Source: UBA7672 sp965279205
GTDB lineage: Bacteria; Pseudomonadota; Alphaproteobacteria; Caulobacterales; Hyphomonadaceae
Assembly: GCA_965279205.1 (NCBI GenBank)
Contig: OZ257144.1
Location: forward strand, 3,844,001 to 3,908,000
DNA: 64,000 nt
Direction: 5' to 3'
Position numbers and translations under genes: made by a program. Of the stretch, positions 7,792-16,284 are shown one piece after another. Positions within the stretch are counted from its first letter, which is position 1. Each line of letters begins with the position of its first letter. Below the pieces are notes generated by a model. That model searched no databases. It had not been told where the DNA came from and saw only the letters and a program-made list of their open reading frames with translations.

Positions 7792-8733
7792 ATGACAGTC
7801 TTCCGCTCGACCGTCGCGGCAATCGTCCTTCTGCTGACGGCAGCCCCCGTCCTAGCGCAGCCCGCCGCGATCCCCCGGACCGCCGACGGCCACGCCGATT
7901 TCCACGGCGTCTGGACCACCCGCTTCCCACCCTTCCTGTTCCAGCGCGCGAAAGGCGCCGAGACGCTGGTGGTTGACGACAAGACCGCCCACGCGATCAT
8001 TCTAGCTATCTACAAATCCGATCAAGCCGAGCCCGTCTTCGATCCCGGCGATGATCTGGCCACCATTTACGCCTTGCCAAAGGTCAATGGCGAATGGCGC
8101 ACCTCGATGCTTACGAGTCCCGCCGACGGGAAGGCCCCGTTGACCGACGAAGCGCAGCGGCTCGACAAGGCGTCGGGCGAGATGTTCGAAGCCTCCCCCG
8201 ATGGCCACGAAATGCGCGACTGGTCCGAGCGTTGCCTTCTTGGCAGCGGCGGCGCGCCCTTCGGCATGTTTCCGACCGAGAACATCCGCAAATTCATCCA
8301 GACCCCGGAAAATCTGGTGATCTACTCCGACGACCTGGGCGAAGCGCGCCTCATCGGCATTGGCGCCGCGCGGCGGCCGGCTGCCATCGTCTCCTTCCTG
8401 GGCGACAGCATCGCGCGCTGGGAGGGTGATGTCCTCGTTGTCGAGACCACGGGCATAAGGGGCGAGCGCACCGAACGCGCCCTCCTCCCTGGACTGATGG
8501 TTGCGACCAGTTCCCGGGTCATCGAACGCTTCAGCTTCATCGACCCGGACGAGCTGCTGTACCAGTTCACCGTCGACGACCCTGTCCTCTATTCGGCCCC
8601 GTGGAGCGCCGAATACAGCATGGTCCGCCAGAACCTCACCACCTACGAAAACGCCTGCCACGAAGGCAATTACGCGCTCACGAACATCCTGCGCATTGCC
8701 CGCAACCGCGATGGCAATCCGGTGAAGAGGTAG
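7792..8733 (+). CDS. Secreted protein of unknown function
   Basis: A 313-residue protein with a clear signal peptide (MTVFRSTVAAIVLLLTAAPVLAQP), so exported. The mature part begins IPRTADGHADFHGVWT and contains RWEGDVLVVETTGIRGERT and a final ENACHEGNYALTNILRIAR. This arrangement (a PRTADGxxDFxGVW opening and a GDSxxRWEGDxLVVETT core) recurs in a family of uncharacterised exported bacterial proteins; no catalytic role is known to me. Three cysteines (in RCLLGSGG and ENACHEG areas). Divergent from argD and convergent with the ABC permease gene, so probably a single-gene unit. Confidence 0.75.
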   Translation: MTVFRSTVAAIVLLLTAAPVLAQPAAIPRTADGHADFHGVWTTRFPPFLFQRAKGAETLVVDDKTAHAIILAIYKSDQAEPVFDPGDDLATIYALPKVNGEWRTSMLTSPADGKAPLTDEAQRLDKASGEMFEASPDGHEMRDWSERCLLGSGGAPFGMFPTENIRKFIQTPENLVIYSDDLGEARLIGIGAARRPAAIVSFLGDSIARWEGDVLVVETTGIRGERTERALLPGLMVATSSRVIERFSFIDPDELLYQFTVDDPVLYSAPWSAEYSMVRQNLTTYENACHEGNYALTNILRIARNRDGNPVKR

Positions 8734-8735
8734 GC

Positions 8736-9581
8736 TCAGGCCTTCATCTTGTAGCCGGATCGGAAAAGCATCCAGCAGGCGGCGCACAGGGCCAGCGTCA
8801 GCGCGAGGCTGAACAGGCCACCGAAGACCAGATCGCTTTCGGCATGGCCGGTGAAACCGTAGCGGAAGCCATCGATGATCTGGAAGAACGGATTGAAGTG
8901 GCTGATCGAGACGAAGGGCTCGGGCAGCCGGCCGATCGGATAGAAGGTGCCCGACAGCATGGTCAGCGGCATGATGACGAAGTTCTGCACCGCGGCCATG
9001 TGGTCGAACTTGTCGGCCCAGATCCCGCCCAGGAGGCCGACCGCTCCCATCAGCAGCGAGGCGACGACCGAGTAGTAAAGGACCGCGCCGAGGTTGGCGA
9101 CCTGGAAGGGCGTGATCTGCATGATCCAGACAGCGGCATAGGTGACGAAGCCGACGAGGATGCCGCGCGTGACGGCGCCTGAAAGGAAGCCAATCGTCAG
9201 CTCCAGCGGCGACAGCGGCGGCATCATGAAGTCGACCAGCGTTCCCTGGACCTTGGCGATGATCAGGGACGAGGAGGTGTTGGCGAAAGCGTTGTTGAGG
9301 ATGGCCATCATGACCACGCCCGGCGCCAGGAAGGTCTCGAACGGCACCCCACCCACCACGGCGCCGCCACCCTGACCGAAGGCCAGCTTGAAGACGAACA
9401 GCATCAGCAGGCTGGAGACCACGGGCGCAAACAGCGTCTGCATCCCGACTTTCCAGAACCGCCGCGTTTCGCGCAGGCAGAGCGTCCACAGGCCCAGCCA
9501 GTTGACCGGCCCGTACTGCCTCGGCCCGGCAACGCCAGGCGCTGCGGCATCAAGGGGCGGACGGGTAAGTGTCTGATCCAT
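8736..9581 (-). CDS. ABC-2 type transporter permease
   Basis: A 281-residue inner-membrane protein with about six hydrophobic segments after a soluble N-terminus (LCLRETRRFWKVGMQTLFAPVVSSLLMLFVF onward), and the ABC-2 features FLAPGVVMMAILNNAFANTSSSLI and PLTMLSGTFYPIGRLPEPF. Such permeases export drugs, polysaccharides or lipids and need an ATP-binding subunit; none is next to it in this window, which is unusual because the pair is normally adjacent. The ATG at 9581 is preferred over a longer frame to 9650. Its 5' end faces the gcrA regulatory region. Confidence 0.85.
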   Translation of the reverse strand: MDQTLTRPPLDAAAPGVAGPRQYGPVNWLGLWTLCLRETRRFWKVGMQTLFAPVVSSLLMLFVFKLAFGQGGGAVVGGVPFETFLAPGVVMMAILNNAFANTSSSLIIAKVQGTLVDFMMPPLSPLELTIGFLSGAVTRGILVGFVTYAAVWIMQITPFQVANLGAVLYYSVVASLLMGAVGLLGGIWADKFDHMAAVQNFVIMPLTMLSGTFYPIGRLPEPFVSISHFNPFFQIIDGFRYGFTGHAESDLVFGGLFSLALTLALCAACWMLFRSGYKMKA

Positions 9582-9963
9582 GTGTCCGGCTTCTACGCCG
9601 CTCCGTTGTCTGCGCCACCGAAATCTTGGAATGCCGGCCCCGCTTTCCAAGGCCGGCGGCGCGTCCTCCCGGCAAACCTACCGCTACGGACAAGGTTTGA
9701 GTCCAAATCCGCAACGGCGCAGGAACCTCGCTCGAAAGTTGAGTCCTCGGCGCCACACCTGCTCTCAACCGCCCCCGCGACGCAGTGACTCACTTAGCCT
9801 GTGTACAACCCCAATATATTGATTAACCTGTTAGGAAGCGCCCCAGCATATTGCGGCGAGGACCGTCGCAGATACTATTCCTAGATTACTGGGAAGGGGA
9901 TCGGTCAGGCACAACCTACATCTTGTGTCTTGCATGATTCCCGGAGGCTGTGGAGACACATTC
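9582..9963 (+). promoter_or_regulatory. gcrA upstream region with four GANTC (CcrM) sites
   Basis: This 382-base gap between the ABC permease and gcrA holds no convincing gene. It contains GANTC at 9699-9703 (GAGTC), 9741-9745 (GAGTC), 9787-9791 (GACTC) and 9936-9940 (GATTC), the recognition sequence of the cell-cycle methylase CcrM, and a TTAACC CtrA-type half-site at 9823-9828 inside an AT-rich stretch (9811-9835). In Caulobacter, gcrA transcription is known to respond to DnaA, CtrA and promoter methylation; the same logic is likely here. The exact promoter was not identified. Confidence 0.65.
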
Positions 9964-10500
9964 ATGGGCTGGACCGAAGAACGCGTCGCGGAACTCAAGA
10001 AACTCTGGGCCGAAGGGCACAGCGCCAGCCAGATCGCCAAGCGTCTGGGAAGCGTCACCCGCAATGCGGTGATCGGCAAAGTCCACCGTCTCGGACTCTC
10101 CGGACGGGCGACTCCGTCGCGCCCCGTCAAACGCCCACCCCGGCTGGCCCGGCCCAAGCCGCAGCAACAGCTGCCGCGTCAGGCCACGGTCCGCACCGCC
10201 GGCAGCAATGCGCTCGCCGTGCGCGAAGCAACGCCGCCCGCCGTCATGGCCGAGCGGGAAGCCAATATCGAACCGCAACGCCTCCCGAATGGCGACATGG
10301 TCACTGTCCTCACCGTGAAAGACTCCATGTGCAAATGGCCGATCGGCGATCCGGCCGAAGCCACGTTCGGTTTCTGCGGTCACGCCACGACCGAGAACTC
10401 GCCCTACTGCGTCGACCATGCGCGCGTGGCCTTCCAGCCAGCGAAGAAGCGCGAACGCCGCGCCCGCGAGTTTGACTACATCCAGCGCCTCGCTGGCTGA
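9964..10500 (+). CDS. gcrA: Cell-cycle regulator GcrA
   Basis: A 178-residue protein matching GcrA from end to end. The N-terminal DNA-binding helix-turn-helix reads MGWTEERVAELKKLWAEGHS followed by ASQIAKRLGSVTRNAVIGKVHRLGLSGR. After a variable proline/basic linker comes the C-terminal sigma-70-interacting part with MCKWPIGDP and FCGH, CVDHARVAF, whose cysteines and histidines look zinc-like. GcrA works with sigma-70 at CcrM-methylated promoters and drives the swarmer-to-stalked programme. The ATG at 9964 begins the HTH. A strong terminator follows. Confidence 0.96.
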   Translation: MGWTEERVAELKKLWAEGHSASQIAKRLGSVTRNAVIGKVHRLGLSGRATPSRPVKRPPRLARPKPQQQLPRQATVRTAGSNALAVREATPPAVMAEREANIEPQRLPNGDMVTVLTVKDSMCKWPIGDPAEATFGFCGHATTENSPYCVDHARVAFQPAKKRERRAREFDYIQRLAG

Positions 10501-10572
10501 TCTCTTCAAGACACGCCGGGCCCGAACAGGTTCGCCCATCCAAAGTGGGAATCCCTTCTACCCGCGACGGCG

Positions 10573-10612
10573 CCGCCCCGGAGTCCTTGGGACACCGGGG
10601 CGGTTTCGTTTT
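10573..10612 (+). terminator. Intrinsic terminator after gcrA
   Basis: CCGCCCCGG (10573-10581) and CCGGGGCGG (10595-10603) form a 9-bp stem with a 13-base loop, followed by TTTCGTTTT (10604-10612). Confidence 0.85.
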
Positions 10613-10650
10613 CAGCAGCTAGCGCCTGGGTTCAGCAGCTAGCGCCTGGG
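10611..10650. repeat. Exact 20-bp tandem duplication over the stop codon of the DUF3916-like gene
   Basis: Bases 10611-10630 and 10631-10650 are identical and adjacent. The second copy contains the stop codon (10639-10641) and last codons of the minus-strand gene; the first copy is the extra, noncoding one. It looks like a recent replication-slippage or short-homology duplication. Confidence 0.9.
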
Positions 10651-11199
10651 AAACGCCCACACCCAGTGGATGCGTTCGATCGGCATGTCCCACATGTCGT
10701 CGAACTCCCACAGCAGCGTGCCGCCGAGAAACTCCAGCCCTGTCGGCGCGGGCGGGATGAACCCGGCAATCACGGAGGCGTCGGCCGGCGCCGTCTCGAC
10801 CGCGCCGCCGTTGAACTCTGTACGCTTTCTTTCGGTCACTGGCAGGAAGCTGGTGAAATAGTCCTCGTCGAAGAAGAGTGTCACTTCGGACTCGAACAGG
10901 TAGGGCGTCGTGACGAGGCATGCGACGCGGCAGTTGCGCGGCCTCCGACTGGAATGTTCCAGGGCATCCGCCGCCGCAAACAGCGCGGCGAGACATCCGC
11001 GCCGGGTTTCCTCCGTTGCGTGCGGCGGCTCGACCACCTTAGCGAAAACGGGGACCTTGAAGTTGCAGAAGCGCAGTCCAGCGAGCACGGCTGGGTCGGG
11101 CAGCTGATCGATGATGCGCTCGGGCCAGCGTGCGAGCTGGCGCAGATGCCGTCCGGGATTGCGCAGCTTCCTGCGAGGATGAAGGTCGAGGCGTCTCAT
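10639..11199 (-). CDS. Hypothetical protein, DUF3916-like
   Basis: A 186-residue soluble protein without signal peptide. It starts with a basic segment (MRRLDLHPRRKLRNPGRHLRQLARW) and later has FKVPVFAKVVEPPHATEETRRGC, LFFDEDYFTSFLPV and LLWEFDDMWDMP, an arrangement I associate with the DUF3916 family of unknown function; I could not verify this by search. Convergent with gcrA, behind the two MFS genes on the same strand but only 26 bases after the end of the first of them. Its 3' end carries a 20-bp tandem duplication. Confidence 0.65.
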   Translation of the reverse strand: MRRLDLHPRRKLRNPGRHLRQLARWPERIIDQLPDPAVLAGLRFCNFKVPVFAKVVEPPHATEETRRGCLAALFAAADALEHSSRRPRNCRVACLVTTPYLFESEVTLFFDEDYFTSFLPVTERKRTEFNGGAVETAPADASVIAGFIPPAPTGLEFLGGTLLWEFDDMWDMPIERIHWVWAFPRR

Positions 11200-11225
11200 T
11201 GCCCGGACCTTCTAGCGATCCGGCG

Positions 11226-12734
11226 CTATTTCGCCACCAGGTCCTTCTTCAGCGTGAACATGCAGAGGAAGAAGCAGAGCCCCGACAGCACGTAGATCGC
11301 CGAGATCACCAGCATCGAATTCTGCGTCGCTGACGAGTTGGCGACCTGGCAGAAATCGAGCTGCGCCTGCGTGATTGGTGTCTTCAGACCGGCCAGGATC
11401 GAGGCAACATCCGCATCCGCGCCTGCCTTCTTGATTGCCTCCGCCGCTGCATCGCACAGGCTGTTGGTGAAGCCTGCATACCCCGCCGTGGTTGCCGCGT
11501 TCGAGAAGAAGAAGTCCGACAGGATGCCGGCGAAGGGCGGGCCAAGACCGTAGCCGAGGATGTTGATCACAAACAGCATCACCGCTGTCGATGTCGCCCG
11601 GACGCTTATCGAGACGACGCCCTGGCTGATCATGTATTGCGCCGCGAGGTAGCCGTACTTCACGAAATGCCCGATCGAGAGCCCGACCGCGCACCACAGC
11701 AGGCTGTTGACGGTAAAGCCCCAGAAATAGAACGGCACCGAGATGGTGAGGCCAACTGCTGGCAGCCACGCGATCGCGGTGATCGATCGTTTGCGCATCC
11801 GATCGGCGAGCCAACCCGTGAAGATCGTGCCCACGGCGCCTGCCGCATACGCCGGCGCGTTGACCCACAGCGACGCCTCGCCAGCCGAAAGGTCGAACGT
11901 GCGCTGCAGGTAGAGCGACTGGAAGCCCGCAATGGCATAGCCGCAGAACGCCGCCAGGGTCGCGCCCGCTGTCATCGTCCACCATGACCGCTTGGACAGC
12001 ATCTCCCTGATCGCCGGGATCAGGTCAGCCTTCGGCTTGCCCCTCACATCAGGCGGATCGGAAAAACCGCGCGGCGGCTCCTTCACCGTCATCACCAGAA
12101 GAGCGGCGATCGCAATGCCCGGCACGCCCATGATGAAGAAGGCCCAGCGCCAGCCGAACATGTCGGTGATCTGTCCGCCGACAATGTTGGCCAGCATCGT
12201 GCCAAGCGATACGCCCATCGCGTAGTAGCCGAGCGCCGTGGACCGCCGATGCGGCGGGAAGTAGTCGCCGATCAGCGAGTTGGCCGGTGGCGTGCAGCCG
12301 GCCTCGCCGATCCCGACGCCGACCCGGCAGGCCAGCAGAACCCAGAACCCGCTCAGCACCACACCGCTGCCCAGCGCGATATCGGCCGAGAAGCCGGTCA
12401 GCGCCGTGAAGGCTGACCAGATCGCAAGACTGATGCCGATGATCCAGACGCGATTCTTGCGCTCTGAAATCCGCGCGATCGGAATGCCGACCACGGTATA
12501 GAGGATCGCGAAGCCGGCGCCCGTCAGCAGTCCGAACCAGAAATCCGAAATCCCGATTTCGGCCTTCAGCGGCCGCGCGACGACCGAGAGCAGCGCGCGG
12601 TCCATGAAGGAGAGGATGTAGATGACCAGCAGCGCGTTCAGCACATAGCTGCGATAGCCCGGCGTGCCATAGCCCGTGACATGGCCCTGCCCGACGTCGG
12701 CCGTAGCCGATGCGGCGGCGCTCTGCGTTCCCAT
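11226..12734 (-). CDS. Spinster-type MFS transporter (paralogue 1)
   Basis: A 502-residue inner-membrane protein with about 12 transmembrane segments. MFS signatures: FMDRALLSVVARPLKAEIGISD in TM1, GIPIARISERKNR in loop 2-3 and CRVGVGIGEAGCTPPANSLIGDYF in TM4, plus TVKEPPRGFSDPP before the central loop. The GEAG(C/G)TPPxNSxIGDYF motif is typical of bacterial spinster-like MFS carriers, which in Sphingomonads and Caulobacterales are commonly annotated near catabolic genes; substrate unknown. Good ribosome-binding site GGGGAG six bases before ATG 12734. It is the same length as the next MFS gene and shares its motifs, so the two arose by tandem duplication. Confidence 0.88.
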   Translation of the reverse strand: MGTQSAAASATADVGQGHVTGYGTPGYRSYVLNALLVIYILSFMDRALLSVVARPLKAEIGISDFWFGLLTGAGFAILYTVVGIPIARISERKNRVWIIGISLAIWSAFTALTGFSADIALGSGVVLSGFWVLLACRVGVGIGEAGCTPPANSLIGDYFPPHRRSTALGYYAMGVSLGTMLANIVGGQITDMFGWRWAFFIMGVPGIAIAALLVMTVKEPPRGFSDPPDVRGKPKADLIPAIREMLSKRSWWTMTAGATLAAFCGYAIAGFQSLYLQRTFDLSAGEASLWVNAPAYAAGAVGTIFTGWLADRMRKRSITAIAWLPAVGLTISVPFYFWGFTVNSLLWCAVGLSIGHFVKYGYLAAQYMISQGVVSISVRATSTAVMLFVINILGYGLGPPFAGILSDFFFSNAATTAGYAGFTNSLCDAAAEAIKKAGADADVASILAGLKTPITQAQLDFCQVANSSATQNSMLVISAIYVLSGLCFFLCMFTLKKDLVAK

Positions 12735-12872
12735 TGTAGCTCCCCAATCGGCCTCTGACGCGGCCGGTCTTTTCTATCGGGGGAAGCTGACCGGTTTGAT
12801 GCGGCCGGTCCATCCTGAATCGCGCTGGAACCGCACCGTGCGACTGACATCGTTGTTATGCTGCGAACGCAA

Positions 12873-12902
12873 ACGGCCGGGCCTCTGCCGAGACCCGGCC
12901 GT
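12873..12902 (-). terminator. Intrinsic terminator between the two MFS genes
   Basis: ACGGCCGGG (12873-12881) and CCCGGCCGT (12894-12902) form a 9-bp stem with a 12-base loop; on the minus strand it is followed by TTTGCG. It ends transcripts of the upstream MFS gene, so the two paralogues are probably separate units. Confidence 0.75.
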
Positions 12903-12924
12903 GTAACGGTCGCTACGGTAGATC

Positions 12925-14433
12925 TCAGTACGTCCGCGCGAGCATGTCTTTCTTCAGCGTCAGCGACGAGAGGAAGAAGAACAGCGCCGCCGGTATGAAG
13001 ACCAGCGCCGTTGCGGCCATCGCCGAGCGAAGCCCGTTGCCGTAGGCCAGTCCGCAGACAGCCTGCTGGTCAGCCGGCAGCGCCGCAACCTGCGCCGCAT
13101 CGCGGCACATGGTCGAGGTCAGCACATCGGCGAAGGCGCTGGTGCGCAGCTCCATGCTCATGAACATGTCGCTCAGCGCGCCGGTGAGAACCGGCCCGAT
13201 GCCGTTGCCGATCAGCGCGATGATCAGCAGCAGGATGGCGATCGCCGATGCGCGGCCGCGCGCGCTCACCACGCCCTGCCCGATCGTGTATTGCGAGCCG
13301 AGATACATGAAGTGGAGCATCGCCCCGAGACACCACATCGGCCGCGCGACGGTGTAGAGGTTCTCAGTCGGCTGGTAGTACGCGAAGATGTACAGCGGCA
13401 GCGCCAGCAGCATACCCACCACCGGCACGAGCGAGACTGCAGCGTTCACGCGATGCGACATCCGGTCGATGATGAAGCCGCCCAGGAAAGTGCCGATCGC
13501 CGAGAAGATCGCGAGCGGCCCGCCGAACTGCAGCGCGAACGTGCCCGGATCCACCCCATGCAGGCGACCGACCATTGGCGCCTGGAAGGCAGTGAGGCCA
13601 TAGCCGACGAGCGCGACCAGGGCCGCGCCAAGCGCCATCGTCCAGAAGGTCGACTTGGGTCCGAGCTCCTTCAGGGTTTCAAGCATGCTGGCCCTCTGAC
13701 CACGCGTGGCGCTTGGCGGATCCGAATAACCGCGCGGCGGCTCCTTGACGGTGAGCAGCAGGGTCAGCGCGATTAGCACGCCCGGCGCACCTGTCACGAC
13801 GAAGGCCACGCGCCATCCCTCGACCTGGCTCCAGTCCGTCATGTTAACTGCCCAGTCCCAGCCCCAGCTTTCGAACAGGGCTTGAAGCGCGGGTCCGTTG
13901 AGCCCACTTGCAATTGGCCCCCCGAAAAAGTTCGACAGCGCCGATCCGACCGTCACGCCCATGGCGAAGATGGCCAGCGCGTGCGCGCGGCTCCGCGGCT
14001 TGAAGTAGTCGCCGATGACGGAGTTCGACGGCGGCGTGCCGCCCGCCTCGCCGATCGCGACGCCGATGCGCGCGAACAGCAGGAAGAGGAAGGAGTTGGC
14101 GAAGCCGCACAGCGCCGCCATCACCGACCAGATCGTGATGCAGAGCGCGAGCACGAACACGCGATTGAATCGGTCGGCGAGCATGGCGATCGGGATGCCC
14201 ATGAACGCGTAGAAGATCGCGAAGGGCGGGCCGTTCAGGAAGCCGTACTCGGTGTCGGTCAGCTTGAACTCGGCGATGATCGGTCCGGCGATGACGTTGA
14301 GCAGGTTCCGGTCGATGAAGTTCAGCGTGTAGACCAGCGTGAGCATGATCAGGACGTAGAGCCTGTAGCCAGGCGTGCCGTAGCTCTGCCCTTCGGCTGG
14401 CGCGCCAGTGACGGCCGCGGTTGCGGTTGACAT
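12925..14433 (-). CDS. Spinster-type MFS transporter (paralogue 2)
   Basis: A 502-residue MFS permease of the same subfamily as its downstream neighbour: SYGTPGYRLYVLIMLTLVYT in TM1, GIPIAMLADRFNRVF in loop 2-3, ARIGVAIGEAGGTPPSNSVI in TM4 and LTVKEPPRGYSDPP. It carries a longer loop with SGLNGPALQALFESWGWDWA after TM6 that the paralogue lacks. The ATG at 14433 follows a near-perfect GGGGAGGAAAT ribosome-binding site; a longer frame to 14475 has none. About 190 noncoding bases (14434-14623) lie upstream, presumably its promoter; nothing recognisable was seen in them. Confidence 0.88.
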   Translation of the reverse strand: MSTATAAVTGAPAEGQSYGTPGYRLYVLIMLTLVYTLNFIDRNLLNVIAGPIIAEFKLTDTEYGFLNGPPFAIFYAFMGIPIAMLADRFNRVFVLALCITIWSVMAALCGFANSFLFLLFARIGVAIGEAGGTPPSNSVIGDYFKPRSRAHALAIFAMGVTVGSALSNFFGGPIASGLNGPALQALFESWGWDWAVNMTDWSQVEGWRVAFVVTGAPGVLIALTLLLTVKEPPRGYSDPPSATRGQRASMLETLKELGPKSTFWTMALGAALVALVGYGLTAFQAPMVGRLHGVDPGTFALQFGGPLAIFSAIGTFLGGFIIDRMSHRVNAAVSLVPVVGMLLALPLYIFAYYQPTENLYTVARPMWCLGAMLHFMYLGSQYTIGQGVVSARGRASAIAILLLIIALIGNGIGPVLTGALSDMFMSMELRTSAFADVLTSTMCRDAAQVAALPADQQAVCGLAYGNGLRSAMAATALVFIPAALFFFLSSLTLKKDMLARTY

Positions 14434-14623
14434 ATTTCCTCCCCTGGCGCCGCACGCGGGGAGCGCGTCGGCCAAGACTATCCCTGTGAACGGTCTGACC
14501 GCCGTCTGGAGCGCACCCTAGAGGCGATCCCGCGACCGGCAAGGTCTTTCATGCGCATGTGAATTGCCGTCGCTTGCCGGCCTTCCGTGGATTTCGCGCT
14601 GCGGCGCACAATGATTGACGCTG

Positions 14624-15343
14624 TCAGATAAGGCCCTTGGCTTTCATGCTGACCGTTTCGGATGCGCCGACCACGAGATGGTCGTGCACCTTGATGTCGA
14701 GCGGGGCGAGCGCCTTCTCGATATCCCGGGTCAGCTCGATGTCGGCGCGCGAGGGGGTTGGATCGCCGCTCGGGTGATTGTGAACGAGGATCACGGCAGA
14801 GGCCGACAGCTCGAGCGCACGGCGGGCGATCTCGCGCGGATAGATCGGCGCATGATCGACCGTGCCACGCCCGGCAATCTCGTCGGCGATCAGCTTGTTC
14901 TTGCGGTCGAGATAGAGCACGCGCGCCTGTTCTGACTTCTCGTGGCGCAGCGCGAGCTTCACATAGTTGAGCAGCGCCGCCCAGTTCGAGATCACCGGGC
15001 GGTCCTTCATCTTGTCGCCTGCTGCGCGCTGCATCAGCAGGTTTGCGGCGCGGAGATAAGCGGCGGTGGACTCGCCTATGCCCTGCACTTCCATCAGGCG
15101 TTCCGGCGGCGCGGCCAGTGCGGCCGACACAGTGCCGAAGCGAGCAAGAAGATCCTTGGCGATCGGTTTGACGTCCACGCGTGGGATGAAGCCGCAGAGC
15201 AGCAGTTCGAGCAGCTCATAATCCTTGAGATGAGAGCCATCGTCCTCAAGGACGCGCTGACGCAGGCGTTCGCGATGTCCGTGGAAATGCTTCGCCGGCC
15301 CTTCGGCCGTTCCGATTTTCGTTGTCTTCCCCCCATCCCCCAT
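14624..15343 (-). CDS. radC: RadC-family JAB-domain protein
   Basis: A 239-residue protein. The N-terminal helix-hairpin-helix-like part (LKDYELLELLLCGFIPRVDV, GIGESTAAYL) is followed by the JAMM metal site: HNHPSGDPTPSRAD with the conserved H-x-H and S-x(7)-D spacing, downstream of VLYLDRKNKLIADE. RadC was once called a DNA repair factor; its role remains unclear, and the metal site suggests a hydrolase. The ATG lies nine bases after the map stop, so the two form an operon. Confidence 0.92.
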   Translation of the reverse strand: MGDGGKTTKIGTAEGPAKHFHGHRERLRQRVLEDDGSHLKDYELLELLLCGFIPRVDVKPIAKDLLARFGTVSAALAAPPERLMEVQGIGESTAAYLRAANLLMQRAAGDKMKDRPVISNWAALLNYVKLALRHEKSEQARVLYLDRKNKLIADEIAGRGTVDHAPIYPREIARRALELSASAVILVHNHPSGDPTPSRADIELTRDIEKALAPLDIKVHDHLVVGASETVSMKAKGLI

Positions 15344-15352
15344 CGAGTCTCG

Positions 15353-16201
15353 TCAGGCCTCGGCGGCAGGAGGTTGAGACGAAGCGTGCGGCGTGTGGAG
15401 GCCCGTCGGCGACAGCGTGAATATCTCGCAGCCTGTTTCGGTAACGCCGATCGAGTGTTCGTACTGCGCGGACAGCGAGCGGTCGCGTGTCACCGCGGTC
15501 CAGCCATCGGCCAGCAGGGCGACATCCTTGCGGCCGAGATTGATCATCGGCTCGACCGTGAAGATCATGCCGGGACGGATTTCCTCGCCCTGACCGCGGC
15601 GGCCGAAGTGAAGGATGTTCGGCGAGTCATGGAATACGCGGCCAAGACCGTGACCACAGAACGCCTCGACCACCGAATAGCGCTGGCGTTCGGCATGGTC
15701 CTGGATCGCGGCGCCGAGATCGCCGAGACGCACACCCGGCTTGATCGCCTCGATGCCACGCATCATCGACTCGTAGGTGACGTCCATCAGGCGCGCGGCT
15801 TTCCGTTTCACTTCGCCGACCGAATACATGCGTGACGTGTCGCCATGCCAGCCGTCGATGATCACGGTTACGTCGATGTTGACGATGTCACCGTCCTTGA
15901 GCTGCTTGGCGCCGGGAATGCCGTGGCAGACGACATGGTTCACCGACGTGCAGACGGTGTGACGATAGCCCTTGTAGAACAGGCAGGCCGGCAGGCCGCC
16001 GCCAGCGAGTACGAACTCGCGCGCCAGATCGTCGAGGGTCGAGGTCATCACACCCGGAACGACATAGGGGGCGAGCATGTCGAGGCATTCGGCGGCCAGA
16101 CGGCCGGCCTTGCGCATGCCCGCGAAGGCCTCCGGCCCATGCAGCTTGATCTGGGTGGTGTGGCGGGGCGGCGCTTCGGCAGCGTCGATGAAGGCCGTCA
16201 T
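15353..16201 (-). CDS. map: Methionine aminopeptidase, type I
   Basis: A 282-residue enzyme removing the initiator methionine from new proteins in the cytoplasm. Metal ligands are in place: D in VNIDVTVIIDGWHGD (two Asp), H in GHGLGRVFHDSP, and E in FTVEPMI and the later YEHSIGVTE. The N-terminal 20 residues are an extra extension before the core HGPEAFAGMRKAGRLAAE. Ribosome-binding site GAGGAC lies eight bases before ATG 16201. First gene of map-radC. Confidence 0.94.
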   Translation of the reverse strand: MTAFIDAAEAPPRHTTQIKLHGPEAFAGMRKAGRLAAECLDMLAPYVVPGVMTSTLDDLAREFVLAGGGLPACLFYKGYRHTVCTSVNHVVCHGIPGAKQLKDGDIVNIDVTVIIDGWHGDTSRMYSVGEVKRKAARLMDVTYESMMRGIEAIKPGVRLGDLGAAIQDHAERQRYSVVEAFCGHGLGRVFHDSPNILHFGRRGQGEEIRPGMIFTVEPMINLGRKDVALLADGWTAVTRDRSLSAQYEHSIGVTETGCEIFTLSPTGLHTPHASSQPPAAEA

Positions 16202-16284
16202 GGCTAAGTCCTCGAAAGGCGTCAGGCTGGCAGATCGCTTATTCTAGCACAGCCCGTCAATACGGGCGAACTGCCCGCATAAAC

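Noticed and set aside
9823..9834. Full CtrA box upstream of gcrA
   Set aside because: TTAA-CCTG-TTAG has a four-base spacer and a mismatch; only a half-site is claimed.
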